Below, piece by piece: positions 56,026-64,000 of a stretch of 64,000 nt of DNA (position 1 is its first letter; each line of letters begins with the position of its first letter). Both the position numbers and the translations under genes were made by a program. The notes below the pieces were generated by a model. It made no database searches, was not told the origin of the DNA, and saw only the letters and a list, made by a program, of their open reading frames with translations. This stretch comes from Symbiodinium sp. CCMP2592 (lineage: Eukaryota; Sar; Dinophyceae; Suessiales; Symbiodiniaceae), in the NCBI GenBank assembly GCA_905221615.1, contig CAJNDT010006001.1:322501-386500 (forward strand). Direction: 5' to 3'.

Positions 56026-58052
56026 TGGTATTCAACTGGGGAAATATGGATCGAGCGCCGGTGCCCGCAGGGAATCCCAAAAAGAAGCTCAAACCTGAGA
56101 AGGGATTCGATTATCACCCTCTTATTGACATGTGCTTCAACAATTCAGCTCATATTACCCTCGTACTCGAGGCAGGAGCACTTGCGTCAGAGTATTCAAT
56201 CGCAACCATGCGAAAACATGAATACAGGGGGATGCTAATCCATTCTCCTCCCAAGGAGCCTGAGGCACCCTCAATGTATATTGGAGTCAAGGGTGACCCA
56301 ACAACAGACATCGCTCTCGTCCACCACTTTTACCGTCATCGAACAATGAAGCCTAAGAATGGTGGTCCCAAGAAGCGACTGTGGGCATGCCACGGTGCGG
56401 TATGCCGCCTCACCTTTGGGTACCACAGTACCATCCAGGAGGCAAAAGAATGGGTCCACCCATATTCTGGCCAAAGGATGACGAGAGACGAGTTCATGCA
56501 GATTATCGGATATGACCCACTCAAGGGCAAAAATCCTGACAAGGATGGACCCACTGATGGCTCTTACCTCTCACCAGAGGCGTGCCTGACACTGTCGAAC
56601 CTCGACCCCTCGCCGGTTCTCTGTGAATGGAACGGCCATGTCGAGGGTGATGAGCCACCAGAGGAAGACTTTGAGTCATACGCAGAGATCTTCTCACAAG
56701 AAGCATCGAACGATCTTGACGAGATGTGGTGTACAAAAGGGCCTTACAAGGTCATCACCATCGCGATCGTCCATTTCAACTCGTTCATGACTCATAAGGA
56801 AGAACAGAGACGCGAACTGGTGAACGCGTTCCTCAACGAGGTTCTCCCTTTTAAACCGGATGTAATAGCGGGAGATCTCAATAATATTGCGTCGAGGCTC
56901 ACCTTAAAAGGTGGAGACGTTCACCCGCGAAACAGTTTGTTCTCTCTATACCTGGAGAAGAAACTTGCAGCATTCAACAAAATAGCAGGAAGGCACTCAC
57001 AAGTGCGACATCTTTGCTTGAACAACTCCGACCAGCACAGACTGGCACGTGCAGATCGTCTACCGGCGGACCCGGCGAAGAAAGTTGCTGACCTTGACTG
57101 TATCAACAGTTATATCCTTGACTGGAGTAAAACGCCGCACACGGCGTCACCTAGTCCAAGAGAGGTCACACCTGCCGCTGAAAGAACATACTGGGAACGA
57201 ATCTCAGATATGTGGCAGGACACGAACAACAACAGGGATATTGATATCCGTCTGTTTGTCTCAGTCAAGCAGTACTATTCAACTTTTTCTAACCTTGACC
57301 TATGGTTGAGTCCCACTGACAAAGATTGGCACAGCCCTTTGGGCTTCACGATACAACCAATCCTTACAAAAGGGAAACACAACCGGTCAGATGCCCAGGT
57401 CCAAAAGATCGCTGACAAGCGAAAGGCTTACAAGCAGCGTAATGCTGAATACTGGGGTTACAACGATTCATTCGTTTACTCATCCGGCAACAGCTGGTAC
57501 GACAAATCGCAACCATCAGGTAGCCATCACAGATATGGAAGATTCTGGGAGTGGCCACAGCCTGAACGTCCCAGCGAGCCTGAAGGTCCTCCTCCAAGAA
57601 GGAACCAGGAATCATCGTCCTCTTCACAACAAGATCTACCAAGATCAAGGTCCAGGCCTCAAAGAACCAATATTGTTGACAAGCTCAACATGTCTTTGGA
57701 AGAGCTGGATGGACTAGAAGAAGAACCGTCACCAACAAAAAGTGACATCGAAGAACACGAAAGAGAAACATCAAACTTGATGTCTGCTCAGAGAGATGAA
57801 GAGGAACAAGAGGACGAATCCTCCAGCCGGAGAAGAAGAAGGAAGGCATCGCGTCCACCGTCTGCTCCGAGCGGCAAGGCACTCAGAACAGCTGCTACAG
57901 CAGCGGGGTTGTCGGGCTGGTTCGGACACCGCAACCGAGGTGGAGCGAACGCAGAGTCTATCAAGACTGATGAAACTTCACTTCCAAACTCACTAACCAG
58001 TGAGCAGGACTTCTCCGTCTTCAGCATCGCGTGGAATGTGTTCTGCTGCTAA
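56025..58052 (+). CDS. E3 ORF3: EEP nuclease domain to the hydrophobic segment
   Basis: 675 codons. It begins at V-F-N-W-G-N and contains the Glu, H-F-N, G-D-L-N-N and D-K-D-W-H-S-P motifs of the EEP superfamily, then the Arg-rich low-complexity stretch. The frame breaks inside the hydrophobic segment because one C is missing (GTTCTGCTG versus GTTCCTGCTG). It supports the EEP call independently, since the residues are kept. Confidence 0.8.
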   Translation: MVFNWGNMDRAPVPAGNPKKKLKPEKGFDYHPLIDMCFNNSAHITLVLEAGALASEYSIATMRKHEYRGMLIHSPPKEPEAPSMYIGVKGDPTTDIALVHHFYRHRTMKPKNGGPKKRLWACHGAVCRLTFGYHSTIQEAKEWVHPYSGQRMTRDEFMQIIGYDPLKGKNPDKDGPTDGSYLSPEACLTLSNLDPSPVLCEWNGHVEGDEPPEEDFESYAEIFSQEASNDLDEMWCTKGPYKVITIAIVHFNSFMTHKEEQRRELVNAFLNEVLPFKPDVIAGDLNNIASRLTLKGGDVHPRNSLFSLYLEKKLAAFNKIAGRHSQVRHLCLNNSDQHRLARADRLPADPAKKVADLDCINSYILDWSKTPHTASPSPREVTPAAERTYWERISDMWQDTNNNRDIDIRLFVSVKQYYSTFSNLDLWLSPTDKDWHSPLGFTIQPILTKGKHNRSDAQVQKIADKRKAYKQRNAEYWGYNDSFVYSSGNSWYDKSQPSGSHHRYGRFWEWPQPERPSEPEGPPPRRNQESSSSSQQDLPRSRSRPQRTNIVDKLNMSLEELDGLEEEPSPTKSDIEEHERETSNLMSAQRDEEEQEDESSSRRRRRKASRPPSAPSGKALRTAATAAGLSGWFGHRNRGGANAESIKTDETSLPNSLTSEQDFSVFSIAWNVFCC

Positions 58053-59734
58053 TGGGCTTACACTGGATGTGGAAGCAGATTACCAGGCCTCCTATCAGAT
58101 GTATGGAGCGCCAACAACCAAAATCAAAAGCAGCAGCGAACCAAAGAGTTCCATTCCTCGAACCCGAGGATGAACCGCAGACGCGTGAACCTTTAGGACC
58201 CAACAGGGTCAATTCCGGAGAAACAACTGATCTGCGACCTATCTGGCATACTTCCCGAAGCGAAGTCTACCATCTCTCAGACAGCTGTTACCAGCTCAAG
58301 CAAGCAAGAGATGTTTGCAGGAAGGTGCTGTGCAAAAACTGCCTCCATGCAGTACAAGTTGCGGAGATTCGCAGGAATGATCCTTTCCAAAGAGGTGATA
58401 CACGACCACGTGGCACCGAAAGAGACATTGAGCGCTTCCAGACCTACGATGATGCAAGTAACACTCCTCACATGACACAATTATTCCAGGATGCCTTGCA
58501 TGCACAAATGGCCGAGGAAGCCATGCAGATTACCTATACATCGATCCCCAAGGGATCCTCGGCAAAGGCCAGAGGTACATCTGCACTCTCAAGTGCCGCA
58601 TCGTCATCAGCGCCCAAGGCAATGCCACCAGGGCCTAACAAGGCAAACATGTCACCTCCACCTAAGAGTCCTCCGCCAAAGGCGAAAGGAACAGTACCTT
58701 CAGATCCTCCGAGACCAAAAGGTCCTACCAGAAGAGGAGGTCAAAATCGGCGCATTCAACGAAAGGCAGCTAGAGAAGCCCACAACAGTGGACTCTGCAC
58801 CTATGCAGACGCTGCACTTGACGAAGCCAATCAAGGCCAGGCAATTAACGTTACGTGCCGAAACATAGTAGCAAGACACGTCAGCTCTATCGATGCAACG
58901 GTAGAAGCAGCCGGCCAGTTTACACAACGCGTGCTACAGCACGTAGAAACATATGATGAAGAGGAACCGTGGAGCACGGAGTTCCTACCAGTCGTGGAAG
59001 TCCTATTCAGGAACTTAAGCGGCGACGAAACAACTGTCATACATGACAATCAAACGGTAACTATGCCTCTTGCGAAATACACAGACCTCCTCAGAATCGC
59101 ACAAGCATTGCGAGGCTCTATCCAGAGAGACAAGGAGGAAAGAAAGGAACATCTTGACACCATCCAAGATACTCTATCCAGAGTGGAAATCCTTCTAACA
59201 GCACTGAAGGACTCAAGGACAGTCTTTAACCAATTGGTCCATTCCTCACTAGAGATAGAGCGAAGAAATAACAATCTCAAAAATGTCCTCGAGACACTCT
59301 TTGACGACCAAAGCTCTGAGGAAGACCAGTCAGAATCTGACAATGAAGAAGTCCTAACTCCTTCTGCACCACAGTACTGGAATAGCCTTTATGCCCACGC
59401 CTTATCTCCTTCAGGAGATGAAAGTGAAAGATCATGGGCGTCCTCAGACGGACAGCTTGAAAGAAGAAGGGCTGAACGGGCAAAGGCTAAGCAGCCGCAA
59501 CCGGCAAAAGCCAAGGCAACTCCAGTCAGCTCACAAGCTGCTCCAAAGGCCGAGCCAAAGGCGACAACATCCAACCATGGATATGATACTGCAGACGCCG
59601 CCTTCACCAGGGCTGAGAACAGATTACTCGGAATCTTTTCAAGTTCCGAAGAAGATCACTCAGACCCGGATGAGCCACATCCGAACGTCTACGCTCGAGC
59701 CTATGATCCAAACCTGGATCCAAATCTGAGATAA
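58031..59734 (+). CDS. E3 ORF3: C-terminal part (hydrophobic segment, H/C motif, coiled coil)
   Basis: 567 codons from an overlapping frame. L-L-L-M-G-L-H-W-M-W ends the hydrophobic segment. V-Y-H-x4-C-x9-C-x4-C-x2-C follows, then a Pro/Lys-rich linker and a heptad-like helix with many Glu/Lys/Arg/Leu. The last 100 residues are acidic and Ala/Lys-rich. Same stop context as E1. Confidence 0.8.
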   Translation: MECVLLLMGLHWMWKQITRPPIRCMERQQPKSKAAANQRVPFLEPEDEPQTREPLGPNRVNSGETTDLRPIWHTSRSEVYHLSDSCYQLKQARDVCRKVLCKNCLHAVQVAEIRRNDPFQRGDTRPRGTERDIERFQTYDDASNTPHMTQLFQDALHAQMAEEAMQITYTSIPKGSSAKARGTSALSSAASSSAPKAMPPGPNKANMSPPPKSPPPKAKGTVPSDPPRPKGPTRRGGQNRRIQRKAAREAHNSGLCTYADAALDEANQGQAINVTCRNIVARHVSSIDATVEAAGQFTQRVLQHVETYDEEEPWSTEFLPVVEVLFRNLSGDETTVIHDNQTVTMPLAKYTDLLRIAQALRGSIQRDKEERKEHLDTIQDTLSRVEILLTALKDSRTVFNQLVHSSLEIERRNNNLKNVLETLFDDQSSEEDQSESDNEEVLTPSAPQYWNSLYAHALSPSGDESERSWASSDGQLERRRAERAKAKQPQPAKAKATPVSSQAAPKAEPKATTSNHGYDTADAAFTRAENRLLGIFSSSEEDHSDPDEPHPNVYARAYDPNLDPNLR

Positions 59735-60042
59735 GAGAATCTCAGAGTTTCACAATAGTGACTCACAAAGCTCTAACAAGAGCAAAGTGAAAGGCTGCAT
59801 AATTCGATGTAGAAAACATCACCAGACATGATCTTGTACAGATGATCTCTCTGACCAACATGCATGAGTGTGTGTGCAAAAATGAGTGGAGTGTCCTCAG
59901 CAGTGTACTTCAGTGCTATACCTAGCATAAACAATATGCTGTTTTTATCATGAGTCCAAACTCCGCAACTGTGACAGTGGGCATAATAGTATATGTGTGA
60001 ATGTGCGGCCATGCTTCCGGTAAAAGAAAATTAGTGTCTGTT
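59735..60042 (+). promoter_or_regulatory. E3 3' untranslated region and polypurine-like tract
   Basis: No frame. TAAAAGAAAATTAGTGTCTG at 60021-60040 sits two bases before the LTR. Confidence 0.5.
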
Positions 60043-60290
60043 TGAAACCATAAACCTCTAAAGGGGTAGCTCTAACAGGTACCTACAGCAATGGCTGCAT
60101 GCTCATACATATACATTCCGCTGCCCATTGGCTCACAGTGGTTTTACCATATTGAGACAAGACAAGCTCTCCTTGCGTAGCAAGACAAAACAACTACTGT
60201 CCGTGTGCAGGGCGCTGCCCTTTGATCCTTAGGGAATAACTGGTCATACACCTCCTTACAAGGAGTATCCCTTGGGGGTGTATCGGCACA
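60043..60290 (+). repeat. E3 3' LTR
   Basis: 248 bp, TG..CA, identical by eye to the 5' LTR at 44370-44617. Followed by GGGGGAGGGGGGG. Confidence 0.9.
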
Positions 60291-60615
60291 GGGGGAGGGG
60301 GGGGGGCAGGACAAGACGGGGGGGGGGGCCGGGAGGGGGGCCGGGGGCGAGGGGCCGGCAGATCCCGACGACTTACTGGCCGTCGTTCGGTTCGTCACGC
60401 GACGTGACCAGGGAAAGGGCTGGTCCTCGTCGTCGTCGACCTCAGCCCTTCGGCGAGGAGCAGGTGGTGGTGCGGGAGGCGGATTCGCCTGCACCCTCTC
60501 GCGGTCCTGCTCCTGGCGCGCTTTGGCTTTAGCGCGAGCGGCCTTATCGGGACGCAGCTTGCGTCTTGACAGGGAGCTCGTGCTGTGCCATATGCCCCTT
60601 TCCCTTGGGCGCCAT
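60291..60615 (-). pseudogene. Truncated start of a minus-strand frame (possible retrotransposon ORF1)
   Basis: On the minus strand an ATG at 60613-60615 opens M-A-P-K-G-K-G but stops after 23 codons. A neighbouring frame (down to the E3 LTR) reads ..S-R-R-K-L-R-P-D-K-A-A-R-A-K-A-K-A-R-Q-E and then a Pro-rich segment and R-R-R-A-E-V-D-D-D-E-D. One indel near 60593 would join them. The proline codons form the G-rich tract into which E3 is inserted, so this gene's remainder may be cut off. Family not recognised; a non-LTR ORF1 is a guess from its place next to the RNase H frame. Confidence 0.35.
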
Positions 60616-60637
60616 GGTCGCCCTCCTTGAGCCGAAG

Positions 60638-61223
60638 CTAGCGGAAGAACTGAGTGATCGAAGGGCCCGGGGCGGAAGGCTTGGGCTTGGGCTTGGGACG
60701 AGGCTTAGCTTTGGGCTTGGAGGCAGGGGCGCTAGGGAGAGCGAAGCCTGGAGCCTTTAGAGCTGGGGCCTCAAGTGCCAAACCAGGGCTAGCAAGAGCC
60801 TGGGCCCGGGGAACCTCCGAAGGAGACCTGGGGCCTTCGAGAGGGGAAGTGGCTTGGGGGTCTGAAACCTCAACCGAAGTGAGGGCAGAAGCAGACGCAG
60901 AACCCTGAAGCGAACCCCAGGAACAAGGCACGGGAGGGACCTTAGGGGCAGCGGCAGAGGCAGAAGGAGAAGCCTGGAGCCCAGGGGAAGGGGAACCCTT
61001 AGAGAAAAACCCTCGCACCGAAGGAAGCGCACAAGGCGCTACGAGCTTTTTTGGCGCGACGCCCATGCGAAGAGTCACTTGGCCATGACACTGGCCACAC
61101 TTCCAGGACGGCCCCTGGCGCACAAGGCTGTGTGAGGAGTGGACCGCAAAGGGGCACGAAACCGCAGCCGTTCGGCACGGGAATGAAATGAGACGCTCGA
61201 AGGTTTCCGGCGTGTCAACCTGG
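60638..61223 (-). pseudogene. C-terminal tail of a non-LTR retrotransposon polyprotein
   Basis: Open on the minus strand from the transposon border (61223) to a stop at 60638. C-G-Q-C-H-G-Q lies near the start and is half of a possible zinc finger. A long Ala/Ser/Pro linker follows, then K-P-K-A-K-P-R-P-K-P-K-P-K-P and a terminal S-I-T-Q-F-F-R. The frame is exactly in phase with the RNase H frame across the inserted element (one TA kept, split Tyr codon), so both are one broken gene. The I-x-x-F-F end resembles a PCNA-interacting motif but lacks the leading Gln. Confidence 0.6.
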
Positions 61224-61435
61224 TACCCAATAGACCCGGTTAGACAGATTTCTGCCGAACCGGTAACTTGTTAGACTTCGGCAGATTCCTGTCGAATCGT
61301 TAAAACAACAAGTTGCCGAATTCGGCAAACCTGTGTTGTCGAATCGACAAGTCGTTAACCGAAAGTAGTTGCCGAATACGGCAAAATCTGCCGAATACGA
61401 CAAAACTGTGTCCGATCCCTCGACACGCGACCAGA

Positions 61436-61890
61436 GGAAGTTTCGAGGAAGTTTCGCCCAAACTTCGCCCGAAGTTTGGTGGAAGTTTGGGGCGGCTACA
61501 AAGGGTTTGAGAGGAAGTTTGGTGGAAGTTTGAAGGCCTGAACCGAGGAAGTTTGGTGGAAGTTTGAAGGCCTGAACCGAGGAAGTTTGGTGGAAGTTTC
61601 GTGTTGGCGATTTGGAGCACGAAAAGCTAGGAAATCTTGCACACATGACAAAGATTCAAGGGCGAAGTTCTTTCTTGCTGGTATTTACAGGCTTTTCTGT
61701 TTTGGGTTCAGGGTTTAGGGTTTAGGGGTTTAGGGGTTTAGGGTTTAGGGTTTAGGGTTGGGAGAGGAAGTTTGGTGGAAGTTTGGGGGCCCGGGAGAGG
61801 AAGTTTGGTGGAAGTTTTGGGGGCTTGGGAGAGGAAGTTTGGTGGAAGTTTTGGCGGCCTGGGCGAGGAAGTTTGATTGAAGTTTGGCCG
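61436..61890 (+). repeat. GAGGAAGTTTGGTGGAAGTT repeats around a TTTAGGG array
   Basis: Four or more units at 61436-61600 and four at about 61770-61890, each 34-40 bp. Between them 61688-61765 holds TTTAGGG/TTTAGGGG copies. Confidence 0.75.
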
Positions 61891-61898
61891 GGGCCGGG

Positions 61899-61957
61899 TT
61901 GCCGAATCCGGCAGATTCTGCCGGATTCGGCAAACCATGGTTTGCCGAATTCGGCAG
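61899..61957. repeat. Nested palindromes, TGCCGAA family
   Basis: TGCCGAATCCGGCAGA (61900-61915) and its inverse (61917-61932) form a 16-bp stem with a one-base centre. They are followed by AAACCATGGTTT and the perfect palindrome TGCCGAATTCGGCA (61944-61957). Confidence 0.8.
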
Positions 61958-62131
61958 GATGGGTCGAATTCGACAACGATGGATCTGCCGAAGATTCGCT
62001 TCATTTTGGGCTGCCCAAACCTAAGGATTTTGCCGAAGGATCTGCCGAAACGTGTTGCCGAAAACGACCGATTCAGCTGAATCCTACGATTTCGGGATTA
62101 GGCAGCTTTCTGCCTAACCGGGTCTATTGGG

Positions 62132-63996
62132 TAGATGCAAAGAGAGCACTCGGAGCATTTAACACACATGTTGAAACTCTTCTCCTTAGAGGTGCGAGCC
62201 CAAACGTGCCCGCCCGGAAGAGGGGGTTCGTCAAGGAGGGCCTGCAACCTCTGCCTCTTGTTGGGCGAGGGGGAAGAGGAAGACTCAAGAGCGGAGAGGA
62301 GGCGGTTCTTCCGCGGCACGAAATCCTCCTTTTCGGCCTTGGCCAAAATTGCGACCGCGCGGTGACCGAGATACTCGCAAACGAGGGAGGTGACACGGTC
62401 TACCTCCTTCTGGGCGGCAAGACGGTGTGGGGTCTGAACCTCCTCAGCGCGGTCCCTGGCGAGCTTGTCCGCAAGAGAGTTGAGCTCATGGCGCCACAGG
62501 GCGTCAGCGCCAAACTCAAAACAAAAGTCCGAAGGACTAAGGTGAGAGCGAACCCAGTGGGGGTCGGCTCGGTGCCTGTGGTCCCACGCCTTGGCCCACA
62601 CAAGCGAGGTGCGCTTCGTGAAGGGCCCCTGCAGGCTGCGCAGGGCGGGCTGGCAGTCGCAAGTGAGGTCAAAAGTGCCACGGGAAGAGAGGAGGACCTG
62701 AGCAATGGCCTCGCTCTCGCCCTCCGGCACAGAAGCAGGGGCAGGCAAGAGCCCGGACAGGGTGCCCAGCACGACAAGGTCGCCATCGTTCCTGCTGGCA
62801 ACCACCGCAGCCCAGCCAACCGAGCGGAGGCGGCTATCCTTGGAGGCGGGGCCTCCGGAAGCGTCGGTGGCAACGTAGAGCCCGGTTAGGTCCGGGGTGC
62901 CTTCGAGGAAGAGACCTGTACGGCGTACCTCAGCCTCGCGGGCGAGGGGCTCGCGGGTGGTAAGGGGGCGCATACCGCGCAACCAAAGGCAGTCGGCAGG
63001 ATGCCGCCGCTTGTAGGACAGCAGCCACCCCGCGGGCATGAGGGCGCCGGGGATTTTTTCGCACTCGTAAAGGAGGTGGTGCAGGGTGTTGGGGCCGCCA
63101 CAGAACTTGCACCGTTCCTTCCCTCCGTTGCCCGAATGGAGGAGGGCGCCTTGAAAGACGGCCCTAAGGCCATGCCGCCAGGGCTTCGTCCGAGGACTGG
63201 CTAAGAGGCGGCGAGGCACGGTCCAATCGATGCCAGGGGCGGCACCAGCGGCAGTGGAGACGGCGCCGATACGGGACCAGCGCTCGAGCTGAATGACCTG
63301 GCGGAGGAAAGCAGAGGCCTCAAAAACCGCTCCCGGATCGCGGAAGCGGAAGTGAAAGGTAGCCTCGCGGTGTGTCCAGACCTCAGGGGTAGGGGCAGAC
63401 ACCCGCAAGTCCAGCAAGTACTGGATGAGCGCGGAAACGGGACCGTTCACGATTTTCCACCCATGGGTGGCAGAGGCCTGTCTGGACCAGGAGGAGGCCC
63501 AAGTGCGGGTGAGTAACCGCACGCCTTCGGGTGAGGCGCTGGAGGCAAGACGCCCAAGGGCCTGGAGCTGTTCCACTACCACAAGCTGGTGTGGGTCAAC
63601 GGCCTTGTGGGACATGAGGTCGAGAATAACGTCGGCGGAGCCGTGCTCAAAACGACCAGCCTCGCGCGCAACCGCCGAGCGTAAGACCTTAAGGCGCTTA
63701 GGGGCAACCCCTACGGCCTGATGGCCATAAAGGCCAGCCTTAAGGGCGGAGGCTTGGAGCAGCCGGCCACGCACCCACCTGCGGCGAATGCGGAGGCGGC
63801 GCATGTGGCGGACACGGCCGATGCCAGTGCGAAAGCGCTTTTGAGCGGTGGTGATGCGCCGCCGTCGGCCAGCCGCGCAGTCAAGACCTAGGTCCTTAAC
63901 AAGGTCAGCGGTGTCGGGTTCGCCCGGGCGCCGCAGCTGCTGAAGCGCGGCGCAAGCGCGGGCCGTACCGGCGACGAACTTGTGGTCTTCGTGGTC
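62132..63996 (-). pseudogene. Non-LTR retrotransposon polyprotein: RT end, zinc finger, RNase H
   Basis: Open on the minus strand from a stop at 63997-63999; first Met at 63802-63804. From that Met, residues 1-150 look like the region after reverse transcriptase. C232-x2-C235-x6-H242-x5-C248 is a zf-RVT-like finger. RNase H follows with D314 (ATDASG), E365, D383 (TCDCQ), H421 and D446 (NSLADKLA), a full catalytic set. The natural protein continues into 61223-60638 on the far side of the inserted transposon; the 12 codons inside the insert and the stop at 62098 are not original. The RT domain itself would lie upstream of the window or is lost behind the stop at 63997. Confidence 0.8.
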
Positions 63997-64000
63997 TCAA

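Larger units (their letters stand above)
44370..60290 (+). mobile_element. E3: complete 15.9-kb copia element, counterpart of E1
   Basis: Same left junction as E1 (poly-G|TGAAACC) after the duplicated segment, so E1 and E3 are probably the same insertion seen twice (alleles, duplication or contig overlap). The two LTRs appear identical over 248 bp, suggesting recent insertion. The right flank is GGGGGAGGGGGGG. Internal differences from E1 are few substitutions plus single-base indels: two in gag-pol and four in ORF3. Confidence 0.93.
61224..62133. mobile_element. 0.9-kb TA-flanked inverted-repeat transposon (non-autonomous)
   Basis: TACCCAATAGACCCGGTTAG at 61224-61243 is perfectly inverted at 62114-62133. 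Similarity extends to 33 bp with four mismatches. The outermost TA on each side is consistent with a TA target duplication (Tc1/mariner-like insertion). There is no transposase. The interior has clustered TGCCGAA/TTCGGCA palindromes in both subterminal zones, two blocks of GAGGAAGTTTGGTGGAAGTT repeats and a TTTAGGG array in the centre. It interrupts the minus-strand retrotransposon frame. The 368-codon plus-strand frame starting inside it is repeat translation. Confidence 0.8.

Noticed and set aside
61783-62889. 368-codon plus-strand frame
   Set aside because: It starts in the GGAAGTTT repeats of the transposon and runs antisense to the RNase H frame, which has full catalytic motifs.
1-64000. 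tRNA, rRNA or snRNA genes
   Set aside because: No cloverleaf, A/B box set or conserved rRNA segment was recognised by eye. A covariance-model scan would be needed to exclude them.

Overview
This 64-kb window looks like nuclear DNA of a dinoflagellate, possibly Symbiodiniaceae-like. The evidence is the many degenerate TTTAGGG/CCCTAAA islands, very large Ty1/copia retrotransposons with lysine/glycine-rich Gag, a dinoflagellate-style non-LTR RNase H reading frame, exon-like snippets with GT..AG borders, and many small inverted-repeat elements. There is no bacterial-type gene organisation. The species cannot be fixed from the sequence alone.

Layout. 1-11312: gene-poor DNA with microsatellites, degenerate telomere-like islands, short terminal-inverted-repeat elements and a few exon-like stretches. 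11313-14635: a segment with candidate exons and a 113-bp MITE, ending in a purine-rich/poly-G tract. 14636-30554: copia-type element 1 (E1, 15.9 kb, both LTRs). 30555-30574: a G-rich spacer. 30575-40954: element 2 (E2), same family, more diverged, cut off by a 100-N gap (40955-41054). 41055-44369: near-identical second copy of 11313-14635. 44370-60290: element 3 (E3, 15.9 kb), the counterpart of E1, with identical LTRs. 60291-64000: a minus-strand non-LTR retrotransposon remnant (zinc finger, RNase H, C-terminal tail) split by a 0.9-kb TA-flanked inverted-repeat transposon, plus the truncated start of another minus-strand frame.

The copia family. Comparing the three copies gives a plan of LTR (about 248 bp, TG..CA), an initiator-tRNA-Met-like primer site, one gag-pol frame of about 2620 codons (Gag, basic GK-rich linker, DSG protease, CCHC finger, HHCC/DDE integrase, a methyltransferase-like Rossmann segment, reverse transcriptase, RNase H), a 223-nt spacer carrying a polypurine-like motif, and a third frame of about 2307 codons. 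The third frame (ORF3) is the notable part. It has a domain resembling Tpt1/KptA RNA 2'-phosphotransferase, a multi-cysteine finger, an endonuclease/exonuclease/phosphatase (EEP) domain with recognisable catalytic motifs, one hydrophobic segment, an H/C metal-binding motif and a C-terminal coiled coil. Two putative RNA/DNA-end-processing enzymes in the env position of an LTR element is, to my knowledge, not a standard arrangement.

Most breaks in the reading frames are single-base indels, often in homopolymers, and differ between copies. The duplicated flank and fixed-size gap suggest that two haplotypes or unresolved contigs were joined end to end. Frame damage and apparent copy number should therefore be read with caution.
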